A stretch of DNA of 64,000 bases from Hoeflea_A sp965216535 (GCA_965216535.1 OZ244175.1:7688001-7752000), one strand, 5' to 3'; shown: positions 34,973 to 44,073, numbered from the stretch's first letter. Notes: generated from the sequence alone by a model not told the origin. Program-made: numbers and translations.

Positions 34973-36100
34973 TCATGCGGCGGTCAGGCCCATGACATCC
35001 TGCTGTTGGGCAACCGCGATAAACGTTTCCTTTGCACCGACGAAATTCTTGCCGCGTTCACCGGCAAAGGCGTCGTCGATGATCACCCGGCTCTTGTCCG
35101 GGGAGATGCCGTAGTCGGCGAAACGCGTGCCGACGCCGAGATCGCTGAGGAAATCAGCGAGCAGGTCTGCGCCCGCCTCCAGGTCGTTTCCGAATATCTC
35201 GCGCAACGCAGCGCCGCGGAATCCATCGAGACCGGCAACGGACCGAAGCACCGTTGGCAGAGTGAATGAGCACGCAATGCCGTGCTGCACGCCCCAGCCG
35301 AGCGTGATCGGATAGGATATGTTGTGAGCGATCGCCGTCTTGGTGTTCGAGAAGGCCAGGCCGGCAAACAGCGACGCCTCAGCCATGGTGCTGCGCAATT
35401 CGAGATTGCCCAAATCACGCAGCAGGTTTGGCAATGTCTTGAGGATCAGTTTCGATGCCGCAACGGCGTGGCGCGCTGACACTGGATTGGCATTGACGTT
35501 CCAGATGCTCTCGAGCGAATGTGAGAGCGAATCCAACCCGGTTGCCAGCGTCAGCCCATGCGGTTTGCCCAACATGAGCACCGGATCGAGCAACGCAGTT
35601 TCGGGGTAAAGCCGGGGATGGGCGAGCGAATATTTCTTGCCCTGGGCTTCGTTCCATACGGTCGCCCAGCAGGTCACCTCACTGCCGGTGCCTGCCGTTG
35701 TCGGAACGGCAACGACCGGCAGGAATGACAACGCATCCGCGCCGTCTTTGGTTTCCAGAAAGCGTGCGACCCTGTCAAAATTTCCCCCTGCCGCGGCGAA
35801 AACCTTGGCCGAGTCGATCACCGAACCGCCACCCAGTGCGACGACGACCTCTATCTCCGCACCGCGTTCGGCGAACCGGGCGGACTGGGTGCGAAGCAGC
35901 TCGTAGTCCGGATTGGGAGAGACATCATTGATGGTCAGCGTCGGCGCGCCGGCCAGAGCCGTCAGCTTGGCGGCCAGTTCTTCAAACGGGGCATCGGGGT
36001 AGGTCACCAGCGCGTAGCACCGACTTCCAATCAATTCGGGAAGCTTGGAAAACTGCTCGCGCCCGAAGACCGTGTTCACCGGATTGCCGTAGGTCCACAT
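34973..36100 (-). CDS. Iron-containing alcohol dehydrogenase, likely hydroxyethylphosphonate dehydrogenase
   Basis: This 375-residue group III alcohol dehydrogenase has the NAD motif GGGSVIDSAK near residue 95 and the metal ligands Asp and His in GLDSLSHSLESIW, His in AIAHNIS and His in VQHGIA. It resembles the family that interconverts 2-hydroxyethylphosphonate and phosphonoacetaldehyde. As first gene of an operon with phnCDEE, phnA and phnY, it most likely oxidises hydroxyethylphosphonate to the aldehyde used by PhnY. AAAGG precedes the ATG at 36100. The substrate is inferred from context; reduction of the aldehyde is the alternative. Confidence 0.8.
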   Translation of the reverse strand: MWTYGNPVNTVFGREQFSKLPELIGSRCYALVTYPDAPFEELAAKLTALAGAPTLTINDVSPNPDYELLRTQSARFAERGAEIEVVVALGGGSVIDSAKVFAAAGGNFDRVARFLETKDGADALSFLPVVAVPTTAGTGSEVTCWATVWNEAQGKKYSLAHPRLYPETALLDPVLMLGKPHGLTLATGLDSLSHSLESIWNVNANPVSARHAVAASKLILKTLPNLLRDLGNLELRSTMAEASLFAGLAFSNTKTAIAHNISYPITLGWGVQHGIACSFTLPTVLRSVAGLDGFRGAALREIFGNDLEAGADLLADFLSDLGVGTRFADYGISPDKSRVIIDDAFAGERGKNFVGAKETFIAVAQQQDVMGLTAA

Positions 36101-36171
36101 GGATTGCCTTTCACACTTTTTGCCGTTTGGCGGCACGCATTCCGGGCAGTCTTGCAAGAGGTAAAATATAT

Positions 36172-36186
36172 AACAAATTGATTGTT
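36172..36186. promoter_or_regulatory. Dyad in the divergent phosphonate promoter region
   Basis: AACAA (36172-36176) and TTGTT (36182-36186) form a perfect inverted repeat with a 5-base spacer in an A/T-rich stretch between the Fe-ADH gene and the divergent LysR gene. Size and placement fit a LysR recognition site. Confidence 0.5.
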
Positions 36187-36211
36187 TGAATAATATCTAT
36201 ATGCTGAAGCT

Positions 36212-37084
36212 ATGCTTCGATCCGAACTCAGATCGTTTCACGCGGTCGCGAAACATGGTGGGTTTTCGCGCGCGGCCAAGGCTCTGCACATCAGCCAGCC
36301 GACCTTGTCGACACAGGTCAAGGCGGTGGAAGAGCGTTACGGGATTGACCTCTTCACCCGCGCCGGCCGCACTGTTCGGCTGACCCAAGCGGGGGCGGAT
36401 CTCTTTGAAATCACATCACGATTGACACAGGCCGAGCAAGACGCTGAAGACCTGCTTGACGGGTTTCGTGGCCTGAATGCCGGCAAGCTCAACATCGCGG
36501 CCGTCGGTCCGTTTCACGCCACCGACATGATCGTCGCCTACAAGCAGAAATATCCGCTGATCGACATCGAGGTCCGTTTCGGCAATTCGGCCTGGTGTTT
36601 CGAGCGCATCCTGTCCTTCGATGCGGATGTCGGGATCATTGCCGAGGTCCCTTCCGATGCTCGCGTCAAAACGCTTCCCTACAGTGTGCATGACGTGGTG
36701 GTTTTCGTGAATTCAAACCACCCGTTTTTCCGGCGCGACAGCATCACCATCGCCGAACTCGAGGGTCAGAAAGTCATACGACGGGAACCCGGCTCGACGA
36801 CACGCGTGGCCATTGAAACCGAGCTGTCGGAGCGCGGCATCAGCGTCGACACGGTCCTGGAGCTCGGCAGCCGCGAAGCGATCTGGAAGGCGGTCGAGCA
36901 AGGCCTGGGAATCGGCTTCGTCTCGGATTTCGAGTTTGTGCCGCACCCGAACCTGCGTGCGATTTCAATCTCGGACGCAAGCGTTCAGACCAATTACTAT
37001 CTGGCTTTTCTCGAAGAACGAGGGCGATCCAGATTGATTGGGTCATTTTGCGAAGCGGCGATCGATCGGATTCGAGAGATCTGA
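36212..37084 (+). CDS. LysR family regulator of the phosphonate operon
   Basis: This 290-residue protein has the LysR winged helix (about 1-60; LRSFHAVAKHGGFSRAAKALHISQPTLSTQVKAVEE, read in parts) and an effector-binding domain (about 88-290). It is divergent from the Fe-ADH-phnDCEE-phnA-phnY operon with a dyad in the 111-base gap. LysR genes next to phnA/phnY in other proteobacteria activate phosphonate use by substrate rather than phosphate starvation, so substrate induction is likely here. No clear Pho box was seen upstream. Confidence 0.88.
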   Translation: MLRSELRSFHAVAKHGGFSRAAKALHISQPTLSTQVKAVEERYGIDLFTRAGRTVRLTQAGADLFEITSRLTQAEQDAEDLLDGFRGLNAGKLNIAAVGPFHATDMIVAYKQKYPLIDIEVRFGNSAWCFERILSFDADVGIIAEVPSDARVKTLPYSVHDVVVFVNSNHPFFRRDSITIAELEGQKVIRREPGSTTRVAIETELSERGISVDTVLELGSREAIWKAVEQGLGIGFVSDFEFVPHPNLRAISISDASVQTNYYLAFLEERGRSRLIGSFCEAAIDRIREI

Positions 37085-37115
37085 GCGAAGGAGTGTTCCA
37101 AAGAACGGGATGAGC

Positions 37116-37150
37116 TGGTCAGCAGGCGAACAACACGCGTCCACTGACCA
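37116..37150. terminator. Inverted repeat between convergent genes
   Basis: TGGTCAG (37116-37122) pairs with CTGACCA (37144-37150) across 21 bases, between the ends of the LysR gene and the FAD monooxygenase gene. It could act as a weak bidirectional terminator. No strong T-run is present. Confidence 0.3.
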
Positions 37151-37178
37151 CACCTTGTGCTTGCGAAATTTTGTTGAA

Positions 37179-38414
37179 CTAATTCCGCCCCTTCACCAGG
37201 AACCCGGCCTTGCCGGCATAGCCCTTGACGATTGCCTCGCGCTCGTCGTGGCCGAGCACGTCGTCCACGTTCTCGAACAGGTAGGGACAGATCTTCTCGA
37301 CCTCATCGATCACCCGTTCGGGACCGCCCTTGCGGTTGAGGCGAACGACCTCGGCGGTCTTCGGCAGGCGCTCTTTTTCGTAGACGTAAAGCGCCTCGCG
37401 CGGATGCTCGGCGGCGGCGAGCGCGTCGCTCAGGCAGCGGGCGTCGAGGATCGCTTGCGAGGCACCATTGGATCCGACGGGGTACATCGGGTGAGCAGCG
37501 TCACCGAGCAGGGTGATGCGGCCGTGCGTCCAACGGGGCAGCGGGTCGCGGTCGGCCATCGGATATTCGTAGATCGCTGGCGTTGCACGCACCAGGCCTT
37601 CGATATCCATACCGGGAATGGCGAACCGCAAGGCATGCGGCAGCACCTCTGAGAGATGGCTGACCTTCGACCAGCTCTTTTCGGGCGGCGGTGCGGCATC
37701 GCCGTCGGCAACGCGCACGCCGACCACCCAGTTGGTCAGCTGCTTGCCGTTTTCGGGCGGCGCAATCGGATAGAGCACGAACTTGCCGCCCATGCCGCCG
37801 CCGATCGCCATGGTCTCGCCGTCCTCCCAGATCGGCCAATCGGTGGCGCCACGCCACATGATGACACCGTTCCAGCTTGGCGGCCCCTCGTCGGGATAGA
37901 AGGTCCTGCGCCCGACGCTGTGAATGCCGTCGGCGCAGATGAGCACATCGCCGCGGACGGTGTGGCTGTTACCCCCATCGACAGAGTTGACGAACTGGGC
38001 GGTGACACCGCCCTCGTCCTGCATGAAACCGGTGAGCTGGGCGCCGGTTTGCACCGTCTCGGATCCGAGCCGCTCGACCACGGCGTCGTAGAGCACTTTC
38101 TGCAGGCGGCCGCGGTGAATGGAGAATTGCGGCGTGTCATGGCCGGCATGAAGTCCGCGCGGCTCGCGCCACACTTCCTGGCCATGCTTGGTCAGATAGC
38201 GCAGTTCGCGGGTGCGGATCGCCACTTCATCAAGCCGGTCGAGCAGGCCGAGTTCGGCCAGCTGTTCGATGGCGTGGGGCAGAGTGTTGATGCCAACCCC
38301 CACCTCGCGCACCCTGGAGGCCTGTTCGAAGATGCGGGCGCGGATGCCGCGCTTGTGCAGCATCAAAGCTGTCGTCAGACCACCGACGCCGGCGCCGGCA
38401 ATGAGAACCTGCAT
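37179..38414 (-). CDS. FAD-dependent aromatic monooxygenase (salicylate/6-hydroxynicotinate hydroxylase-like)
   Basis: This 411-residue single-component flavoprotein hydroxylase has the FAD motif GAGVGGL near residue 7, the GD-type motif GDVLICADGIHS near 160 and the second FAD motif ITLLGDAAHPMYPVGSNGA near 300. The last block is typical of the PHBH-like UbiH/salicylate hydroxylase superfamily. It is the last gene of the 11-gene aromatic operon, nine bases after the cupin gene. AGGAG precedes the ATG. The substrate is unknown; an aromatic acid handled by the operon is the best guess. Confidence 0.87.
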   Translation of the reverse strand: MQVLIAGAGVGGLTTALMLHKRGIRARIFEQASRVREVGVGINTLPHAIEQLAELGLLDRLDEVAIRTRELRYLTKHGQEVWREPRGLHAGHDTPQFSIHRGRLQKVLYDAVVERLGSETVQTGAQLTGFMQDEGGVTAQFVNSVDGGNSHTVRGDVLICADGIHSVGRRTFYPDEGPPSWNGVIMWRGATDWPIWEDGETMAIGGGMGGKFVLYPIAPPENGKQLTNWVVGVRVADGDAAPPPEKSWSKVSHLSEVLPHALRFAIPGMDIEGLVRATPAIYEYPMADRDPLPRWTHGRITLLGDAAHPMYPVGSNGASQAILDARCLSDALAAAEHPREALYVYEKERLPKTAEVVRLNRKGGPERVIDEVEKICPYLFENVDDVLGHDEREAIVKGYAGKAGFLVKGRN

Positions 38415-38423
38415 GATCCGCTC

Positions 38424-38882
38424 CTAGTCTTCATCTTCCGGCGGCAGGAAATCGACCTCGTGCTCGGCGGAGGTTGCCACAAGCTTCGCCGGGTCGGGAT
38501 CGGCGCCCATATTGTGGATCGCCCAGAACAGATCGTAGAGCTTGCGCGACGGCGACACCCAAAACAACGTCTTGATGGTGGTGTCGCTCTTGTTGAAGAT
38601 ACCGTGCGGAATGCCGCGCGGCATGTGCACAAGATCGCCCGGTTCGGCAAAATCCTCCTTGCCATCGAGCAGGAAGTCGAAACGACCCTCGAGGATGTAC
38701 AGGAATTCGTCCTGAGTCGGATGGATGTGCGGCGGCACGAAGGTGCCGGGCGGCAAGGTGGCGTGCCACGAAAAAGAGGATTCGCACAGCTGTTTCGGCA
38801 CGTAGATCTGGCCGAGAATGTTCCAGCTGATGCCCTCGAACCCGTCACGGGCCCGCATGATTCCAAGCGGCATCTCGTTCAT
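38424..38882 (-). CDS. Single-domain cupin
   Basis: This 152-residue protein has one cupin barrel with the metal motif PPHIHPTQDEFLYILEGRFDF (about 50-70, shortened: HIH, E) and a second motif PGDLVHMPRGIPHG near 85. It could be a small dioxygenase, isomerase or ligand-binding protein. It is too short to be a gentisate 1,2-dioxygenase, which has two cupin domains. It lies between livF and the FAD monooxygenase gene in the aromatic operon. GGAGG precedes the ATG. Confidence 0.82.
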   Translation of the reverse strand: MNEMPLGIMRARDGFEGISWNILGQIYVPKQLCESSFSWHATLPPGTFVPPHIHPTQDEFLYILEGRFDFLLDGKEDFAEPGDLVHMPRGIPHGIFNKSDTTIKTLFWVSPSRKLYDLFWAIHNMGADPDPAKLVATSAEHEVDFLPPEDED

Positions 38883-38908
38883 CGCGCTTACTCCTCCTTT
38901 TGGTGATT

Positions 38909-39604
38909 TTACAAATGCAGATGACTTTCGACGACATCACGCTGGTCGCGCAGGTCGGCATTGCTTCCACTCCACACCACCTCGCCCTTGTTCAGGACCG
39001 TGTGGCGGTCGGCAAACTGCATCAGCGCGTCGATATCCTTGTCGATGACCAGAATGGCCTGCCCTTCAGCTTTCAGCGCGGCGAGCTTGTCCCAGATCTC
39101 GGCTCGGATCAGTGGCGCCAGACCTTCCGTAGCCTCATCGAGCAGGAGCAGGGTCGGATTGGTCATCAGCGCCCGGCCGATTGCCAGCATCTGCTGCTCG
39201 CCGCCGGAAAGCTGTGAGCCGAGATTGGCCTTGCGCTCCTCCAGCCGAGGAAAGAACCCGTAAACCTTGGCAAGATCCCATTGTCCGCGCGGCCGGGCGA
39301 AGGCGCGCAGGTTTTCTTCCACCGACAGGGTCGGAAAGACCTGGCGGCCCTCCGGCACCAGCCCGATGCCGGCCTGGCCGACACGAAACGAAGGAGCAGC
39401 GGCAATGTCGCGGCCGTCGAAACGGATGGACCCGGCCATCGGCTTGATCATGCCCATGATCGAACGCACGGTGGTGGTCTTGCCCATGCCGTTGCGGCCG
39501 AGCAGTGTCGCCGCTTCGCCCTGGTCGATGGCGAGGTCGACCCCGAACAGCACCTGCGAGAGGCCGTAGCCACTTTCCAGAGCGCTGACCTGCAACAGGC
39601 TCAT
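38909..39604 (-). CDS. livF: Branched-chain/aromatic ABC transporter ATP-binding protein (LivF type)
   Basis: This 231-residue ATPase has Walker A GRNGMGKTT near residue 37, signature LSGGEQQMLAIGRAL and Walker B TLLLLDEATEGLAP, the last typical of LivF. Its ATG overlaps the livG stop as ATGA. It is one of two ATPases of the importer in the aromatic operon, so it probably serves uptake of an aromatic acid rather than leucine. Confidence 0.92.
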   Translation of the reverse strand: MSLLQVSALESGYGLSQVLFGVDLAIDQGEAATLLGRNGMGKTTTVRSIMGMIKPMAGSIRFDGRDIAAAPSFRVGQAGIGLVPEGRQVFPTLSVEENLRAFARPRGQWDLAKVYGFFPRLEERKANLGSQLSGGEQQMLAIGRALMTNPTLLLLDEATEGLAPLIRAEIWDKLAALKAEGQAILVIDKDIDALMQFADRHTVLNKGEVVWSGSNADLRDQRDVVESHLHL

Positions 39605-40350
39605 GCCGCATCGCTCCCCAGATAGGCGGCGCGGGCTTTTTCGTCGGCCCGCACCTCGTCCGGAGTGCCGGTAGCGACGACCCGACCATAGGCGAGAACG
39701 GAAATCCGATCGGCCAGCGCGAACACGGCCTCCATGTCGTGTTCAACCAGCAGCATCGGGATGCTTTGCTTGAGCTCGAGCAGCGTCTCGGTCAGCACCT
39801 TGCTTTCGCCCTTGCCCATGCCGGCCATCGGCTCGTCGAGCAGCAGCGCCTTGGGCTCACCGACGATCGCCATCGCCAGCTCCAGCAGCCGGTGTTCGCC
39901 GTGGGAGAGGTCGGCGCTGCGCACATCCAGGCGATGCGACAGGCCGAGCGCGGCCAGTGCCTTGCGGGCGCGTTCGTTGAGCTCCTCTTCGCGTGCCGCC
40001 ACGCCGAAGAACCGGAAGCTGGACCCGTCCTTGGCCTGGGCGGCCAGCGCGACATTTTCGAGAACCGAGAAATTCGGAACGATCGAGGTGATCTGGAATG
40101 TGCGGCCGAGCCCGGCCAGCGCGCGCTGCGGCGTCGAGCGGTCCGAGATGTCGGTGCCGTCGAGCATCACACGGCCCGCCTCAAGTGCCAGCGTACCGGA
40201 TACCAGATTGATGAGGGTCGATTTGCCGGCGCCATTGGGCCCGATGAGGGCATGGCATTCGTCCGGCCGCAGCTCCAGCGACACCCGGTCGGTGACCCGC
40301 AGCGAGCCGAAATTCTTGACCAGGTCGACGAGTTCCAGCACCGGGGTCAT
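39601..40350 (-). CDS. livG: Branched-chain/aromatic ABC transporter ATP-binding protein (LivG type)
   Basis: This 249-residue ATPase has Walker A GPNGAGKST near residue 37, signature LSHGEHRLLELAMAI (the LivG variant of LSGGQ) and Walker B ALLLDEPMAGMG. It overlaps livM upstream and livF downstream by four bases each, so translation is coupled. The start at 40350 is supported by GGAGGCGGCAA. Confidence 0.92.
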   Translation of the reverse strand: MTPVLELVDLVKNFGSLRVTDRVSLELRPDECHALIGPNGAGKSTLINLVSGTLALEAGRVMLDGTDISDRSTPQRALAGLGRTFQITSIVPNFSVLENVALAAQAKDGSSFRFFGVAAREEELNERARKALAALGLSHRLDVRSADLSHGEHRLLELAMAIVGEPKALLLDEPMAGMGKGESKVLTETLLELKQSIPMLLVEHDMEAVFALADRISVLAYGRVVATGTPDEVRADEKARAAYLGSDAA

Positions 40351-41333
40351 TTGCCGCCTCCGCCTGGGAGCAGGCTTGCCAACCCGCCGCGGGCAAACAG
40401 CACGATGAGCACCAAGAGAGGGCCGAAGATCAGCTTCCATTCATGGGTGATCAGCGAAAGGCCCTCCTCGATCAGCACCACGAACAGGGCACCGAGGAGC
40501 GCGCCATTGCGGGTGCCCATGCCGCCGAGCACCACCATGATGATGAGGTTGCCGGAGTTCTGCCAGGCGGCGGTCGCCGGGCTGATATACTCGGCGTGAC
40601 AGGCGGTGAGAAACCCTGCCAGGCCCGCGAGCAGTCCAGCAATCACATAGGCGACCAGCCGGTAGCGGAAGATGTCGAAACCAACGGTTCCCACGCGCAG
40701 CGCGTTCTGCTTGCCGGCGCGCAGTACCCGGCCGAAGCGCGAGACAGACAACCGGCCGACAAACAGCCAGGTCGCGATGAGGATAACGAGGGTCGAATAG
40801 AACAGGCCGGACCCGTTGAGGAACGGGGTCGTGCCGAAAAAGGTGGGTGTGTCCCACAGCGTCAACCCGTCGTCGCCGCCATAGGATGACAGCGACGACA
40901 GCGAGAAGAACAGCATCTGGCCGAAAGCCAGTGTGATCATGATGAAGTAGACGCCCGAGGTGCGCAGCGATATCGCCCCGGTCACCAGGGCGAACAGCCC
41001 GCATATCAGCAGCACCAGGCCGAGCAGCGGCACCACATCGATGATGCCTTCGGTCAGCGCGATGCCGGTGACATAGGAGCCGAGCCCGAGAAACGCCGCA
41101 TGGCCGAAGCTGACCAGACCGCCATACCCGATCAAAAGATCGAGCGACACGGCGGCGATCGCCAGGATCATCGCCTTCAAAACCAGGTTGAGAACGTAGT
41201 TGCCGCCGGCGAACTCGGTGACAAAAGGCACCAGCGCCAGAATCACCATGATCGCCAGGCCGACCAGCAGCGTGCGATCTGTTGTCGGCCGTTCCGGCAC
41301 GGCTGAATCCTGCGTGGCGGACATCTCGTTCAT
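40347..41333 (-). CDS. livM: Branched-chain/aromatic ABC transporter permease (LivM type)
   Basis: This 328-residue membrane protein has about ten hydrophobic segments and the LivM blocks SLDLLIGYGGLVSFGHAAFLG (near 65, shortened: GYGGLVSFGHA) and GVYFIMITLAFGQM near 130. It forms the channel with LivH. Its ATG overlaps the livH stop as ATGA. Confidence 0.92.
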   Translation of the reverse strand: MNEMSATQDSAVPERPTTDRTLLVGLAIMVILALVPFVTEFAGGNYVLNLVLKAMILAIAAVSLDLLIGYGGLVSFGHAAFLGLGSYVTGIALTEGIIDVVPLLGLVLLICGLFALVTGAISLRTSGVYFIMITLAFGQMLFFSLSSLSSYGGDDGLTLWDTPTFFGTTPFLNGSGLFYSTLVILIATWLFVGRLSVSRFGRVLRAGKQNALRVGTVGFDIFRYRLVAYVIAGLLAGLAGFLTACHAEYISPATAAWQNSGNLIIMVVLGGMGTRNGALLGALFVVLIEEGLSLITHEWKLIFGPLLVLIVLFARGGLASLLPGGGGK

Positions 41334-42256
41334 GCCGCACCCCTTGCCGGAAACAGTCCCTGCGGTCGGAAGAACAGCACGGCGGCCATGAAGATGTAGA
41401 TCAGCATGGAGGCCAGCGACGGACCGATCTGATTGGCGGCCGAGGGATCGAAAATCAGTTTCATGGCGTCGGTCGCCAGGCTGCGGCCGAGCGTGTCGAT
41501 CAGCCCGACCAGAATGGCCGCGATGAAGGCGCCGCGGATCGAGCCGATGCCGCCGATGATGATGACGACGAAGGCGACGATAAGCAGATTGTCACCCATG
41601 CCGGGCTCCAGCGTGAAAACCGGTGCCGCCAGCGCTCCGGCAAAGCCGGCGAGCATGGCCCCGAAACCGAAGACAATGGTGAAGAGCTGCCAGATGTTGA
41701 CGCCCAGCGCGCTGACCATTTCGGCATTGGTGGCGCCGGCGCGGATGAGCATGCCGACGCGCGTCCGCGTGACGACCACGTAGAGCCCGAGCGCCACGGC
41801 AACACCAACCACGATCAGTGCAAGCCGATAGATCGGGTATCGAAGATTTTCCGTGAGCTGCAGCGAGCCCGACAGGATCTCGGGCGTCGGGATGGTCAGC
41901 GTTCCCGGACCCCAGATCACCTTCACCGCCTCGTTGACAAACAGGATGATGCCGAAGGTGGCGAGCACCTGGTCGAGATGGTCGCGGTCATACAGGTGTC
42001 GGAAGATCAGCACTTCCAGCGCCAGACCGAGAACGAGGGCCGTCAACAGGCCAAGCAGCAGCGCTGCGAAGAAGTTGCCGGTCAGCCCGAAGAACAGAAA
42101 AGTCAGGTAAGCGCCGATCATGTATTGCACGCCATGGGCCAGGTTGATGAAGCCCATGACGCCGAAGACCAGCGTCAGCCCGGCCGCGATCAGAAACAGC
42201 AGCACGCCATATTGCAGACCGTTGAGGATCTGAATGAGGAACAGTGTGAGCGTCAT
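41330..42256 (-). CDS. livH: Branched-chain/aromatic ABC transporter permease (LivH type)
   Basis: This 308-residue membrane protein has about eight hydrophobic segments and the LivH blocks GLQYGVLLFLIAAGLTLVFG near residue 12, MGFINLAHG near 35 and the permease loop MVSALGVNIWQLFTIVFG near 180. It pairs with LivM. It starts 26 bases after the binding-protein gene. Confidence 0.92.
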   Translation of the reverse strand: MTLTLFLIQILNGLQYGVLLFLIAAGLTLVFGVMGFINLAHGVQYMIGAYLTFLFFGLTGNFFAALLLGLLTALVLGLALEVLIFRHLYDRDHLDQVLATFGIILFVNEAVKVIWGPGTLTIPTPEILSGSLQLTENLRYPIYRLALIVVGVAVALGLYVVVTRTRVGMLIRAGATNAEMVSALGVNIWQLFTIVFGFGAMLAGFAGALAAPVFTLEPGMGDNLLIVAFVVIIIGGIGSIRGAFIAAILVGLIDTLGRSLATDAMKLIFDPSAANQIGPSLASMLIYIFMAAVLFFRPQGLFPARGAA

Positions 42257-42282
42257 CTGACCGCGACCCAGCTAAAGCAATG

Positions 42283-43437
42283 CTACATCTTGCATTCGGC
42301 AGCGAAGCTGTCGGTGTAGTCCTCGAACACCTTGGTGTCGATTTCCGTCCAGAACTTGCCGTCATCGCGCTGTCCGACCTTCAGCAGGTAGAAATCCTGA
42401 ATCGGGAAGTGGTTGTTGTTGAAGCGGAAATTGCCACGCAGCGATTCGAAATCAGCCGCCTTCAGCGCCTCACGCACCGCGTCCTTGTCGGACAGGTCGC
42501 CGCCAACGGCCTTGACGGCACTGTCGATCAGCAGCGCTGCGTCATAACCCTGCATGGCAAAGCCACCGGGGATATAGCCGTATTTGTCCTCGAAGGCCTG
42601 AACGAAAGCCTTGCTGCGCGGCAGGTCGAGATTGGGCGCCCAGGTGGTGGCGCCGAACATGCCGAGCGCGGCTTCCTTCTGCGCCGGCAAGGTTGCCTCA
42701 TCGACGGTGAAAGCCGACAGGAAGGTCATCTTGTCAGCAAGGCCGGCATCGCGGAACTGCTTGACAAAACGCACGCCCATGCCGCCCGGCATGAAGGTGA
42801 ACAGCGCTTCGGCGCCGGAATCCGACATCTGGGCGATCTCGGCGGAGAAGTCGTTGTGGCCGAGCGGCGTATAGACTTCATTGACGATGTCGCCCTTGTA
42901 GTACTTCTTGAAGCCGGCCATGGCGTCACGCCCGGCCTGGTAGTTGGGCGCCATCATGAAGACGCTCTTGATGCCCTTGTCCTGGGCATGCTTGCCGAGC
43001 ACTTCGAAGTTCTGGTTGTTCTGATAGGACGTCGAGAAGAAATACGGGCTGCAATTTCTGCCCGCCAGGGTCGACGGCCCGGCATTGGGGCTGATCAGGA
43101 AGGTCTCCGACTGGGTGACCGGCTTGAAGATGGCGCCGAGCACGTTGGAAAACACCGTGCCGACAACAAAGTCGACCTCATCACGCTCCAGCAAGCCTTT
43201 GACGCGGGTCAGCGCCACATCCGGCTTCAACTCGGAATCGACGACGATCAGTTCAGTGTCGGCGCCACCGATCTTGCCACCGAGATTGTCGAGGGCCAGC
43301 GTGAAGCCATCCTCGACCTGCTTGCCGATCACAGCGGGCGGACCGGACAGCGTCACCACCAGGCCGATTTTCAGGTCTTCCGCCCTGGCCGTGGTGGCCA
43401 GCAGCAGCGCACCCATGGCGCAAGCTAGTTTCTTCAT
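42283..43437 (-). CDS. ABC transporter substrate-binding protein (Peripla_BP_6)
   Basis: This 384-residue periplasmic protein has a signal peptide (cleavage after ARA near residue 19) and a type I binding-protein fold: LKIGLVVTLSGPPAVIGKQ near 22, VDFVVGTVFSNV near 88 and GYDAALLIDSAVKAVGG near 320. Cysteines at CSPY and the C-terminal ECKM may form a disulfide. Its relatives in aromatic catabolism operons bind benzoate-like acids, and context suggests the same here. GGGAGCAAACC precedes the ATG. Confidence 0.88.
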   Translation of the reverse strand: MKKLACAMGALLLATTARAEDLKIGLVVTLSGPPAVIGKQVEDGFTLALDNLGGKIGGADTELIVVDSELKPDVALTRVKGLLERDEVDFVVGTVFSNVLGAIFKPVTQSETFLISPNAGPSTLAGRNCSPYFFSTSYQNNQNFEVLGKHAQDKGIKSVFMMAPNYQAGRDAMAGFKKYYKGDIVNEVYTPLGHNDFSAEIAQMSDSGAEALFTFMPGGMGVRFVKQFRDAGLADKMTFLSAFTVDEATLPAQKEAALGMFGATTWAPNLDLPRSKAFVQAFEDKYGYIPGGFAMQGYDAALLIDSAVKAVGGDLSDKDAVREALKAADFESLRGNFRFNNNHFPIQDFYLLKVGQRDDGKFWTEIDTKVFEDYTDSFAAECKM

Positions 43438-43491
43438 GGTTTGCTCCCTTTGTATTTTGGGTTGGGCCCGTTCGGGCCGGTTTCAGGTGAT

Positions 43492-43512
43492 GCCGGCTGC
43501 GGTTCAGCCGGC
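43492..43512 (-). repeat. Hairpin over the stop codon of the AhpD-like gene
   Basis: GCCGGCTG (43492-43499) pairs with CAGCCGGC (43505-43512) around a 5-base loop and covers the stop codon of the AhpD-like gene. It precedes the binding-protein gene and may mark a processing site in the long operon. Confidence 0.4.
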
Positions 43513-44073
43513 TTGCCGCAATTCCTCCTTGCCGCTCCAGGCCATGCGTTCCAGAACACCGTCGAGCGGCACGTCGATCAGGAAGTTGGCATAGTTGGAG
43601 AGCGTCTTCATCGAAACGCACAGTACCACTTCCATGACATTTTGCCGGGTAAATCCGGCGGCGAGAAATGCTTCCATGTCGTCCTTGGCGTGACCGCGTT
43701 GGTTGACCAGCGCCTCGGTAAAGCGGCGCAGCGCTTCCAGCCTTGCATCGTCGATGGGCTGACCGGTGCGCACCGCCTCGATGACCGGCTTGTCCAGCTT
43801 GACCATGCGGGCAGCGGAAGAATGGGCCGCGACACAATAGGTACAGCCGTTTTCGACACTCGCGACCAGCAGGATCAGCTGTTGCTCAGGCGGCGAAAAA
43901 CTGGTTTTCGCCACCAGTGACGACAGTGTGAGATAGGCCTCAAGCGTGACGTCGGATTCGGCCAGCTTGCCGTATAGATTGGGCAGGAAACCCATTTTCT
44001 TTTGCACGCCGTCGAGCAGTTCGCCGGCTTTGCCCGGTGCGTTGTCAGGCGTGTAGAGGGTGAATTCCGTCAT
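43504..44073 (-). CDS. Carboxymuconolactone decarboxylase/AhpD-like protein
   Basis: This 189-residue helical protein has the AhpD-type motif GCTYCVAAHSSAAR near residue 77, with the CxxC and following His of the peroxidase-like subgroup. Such proteins act as alkylhydroperoxidases or, in the CMD branch, as ring-opening lactone decarboxylases. The CxxC-H pattern favours a redox role. It lies between the CoA ligase and the binding-protein gene of the aromatic operon. Confidence 0.85.
   Translation of the reverse strand: MTEFTLYTPDNAPGKAGELLDGVQKKMGFLPNLYGKLAESDVTLEAYLTLSSLVAKTSFSPPEQQLILLVASVENGCTYCVAAHSSAARMVKLDKPVIEAVRTGQPIDDARLEALRRFTEALVNQRGHAKDDMEAFLAAGFTRQNVMEVVLCVSMKTLSNYANFLIDVPLDGVLERMAWSGKEELRQAG

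Noticed and set aside
37656..38906. Long plus-strand frame spanning the cupin and FAD monooxygenase genes
   Set aside because: Both minus-strand genes have clear motifs and ribosome sites; the frame is a GC-rich shadow.
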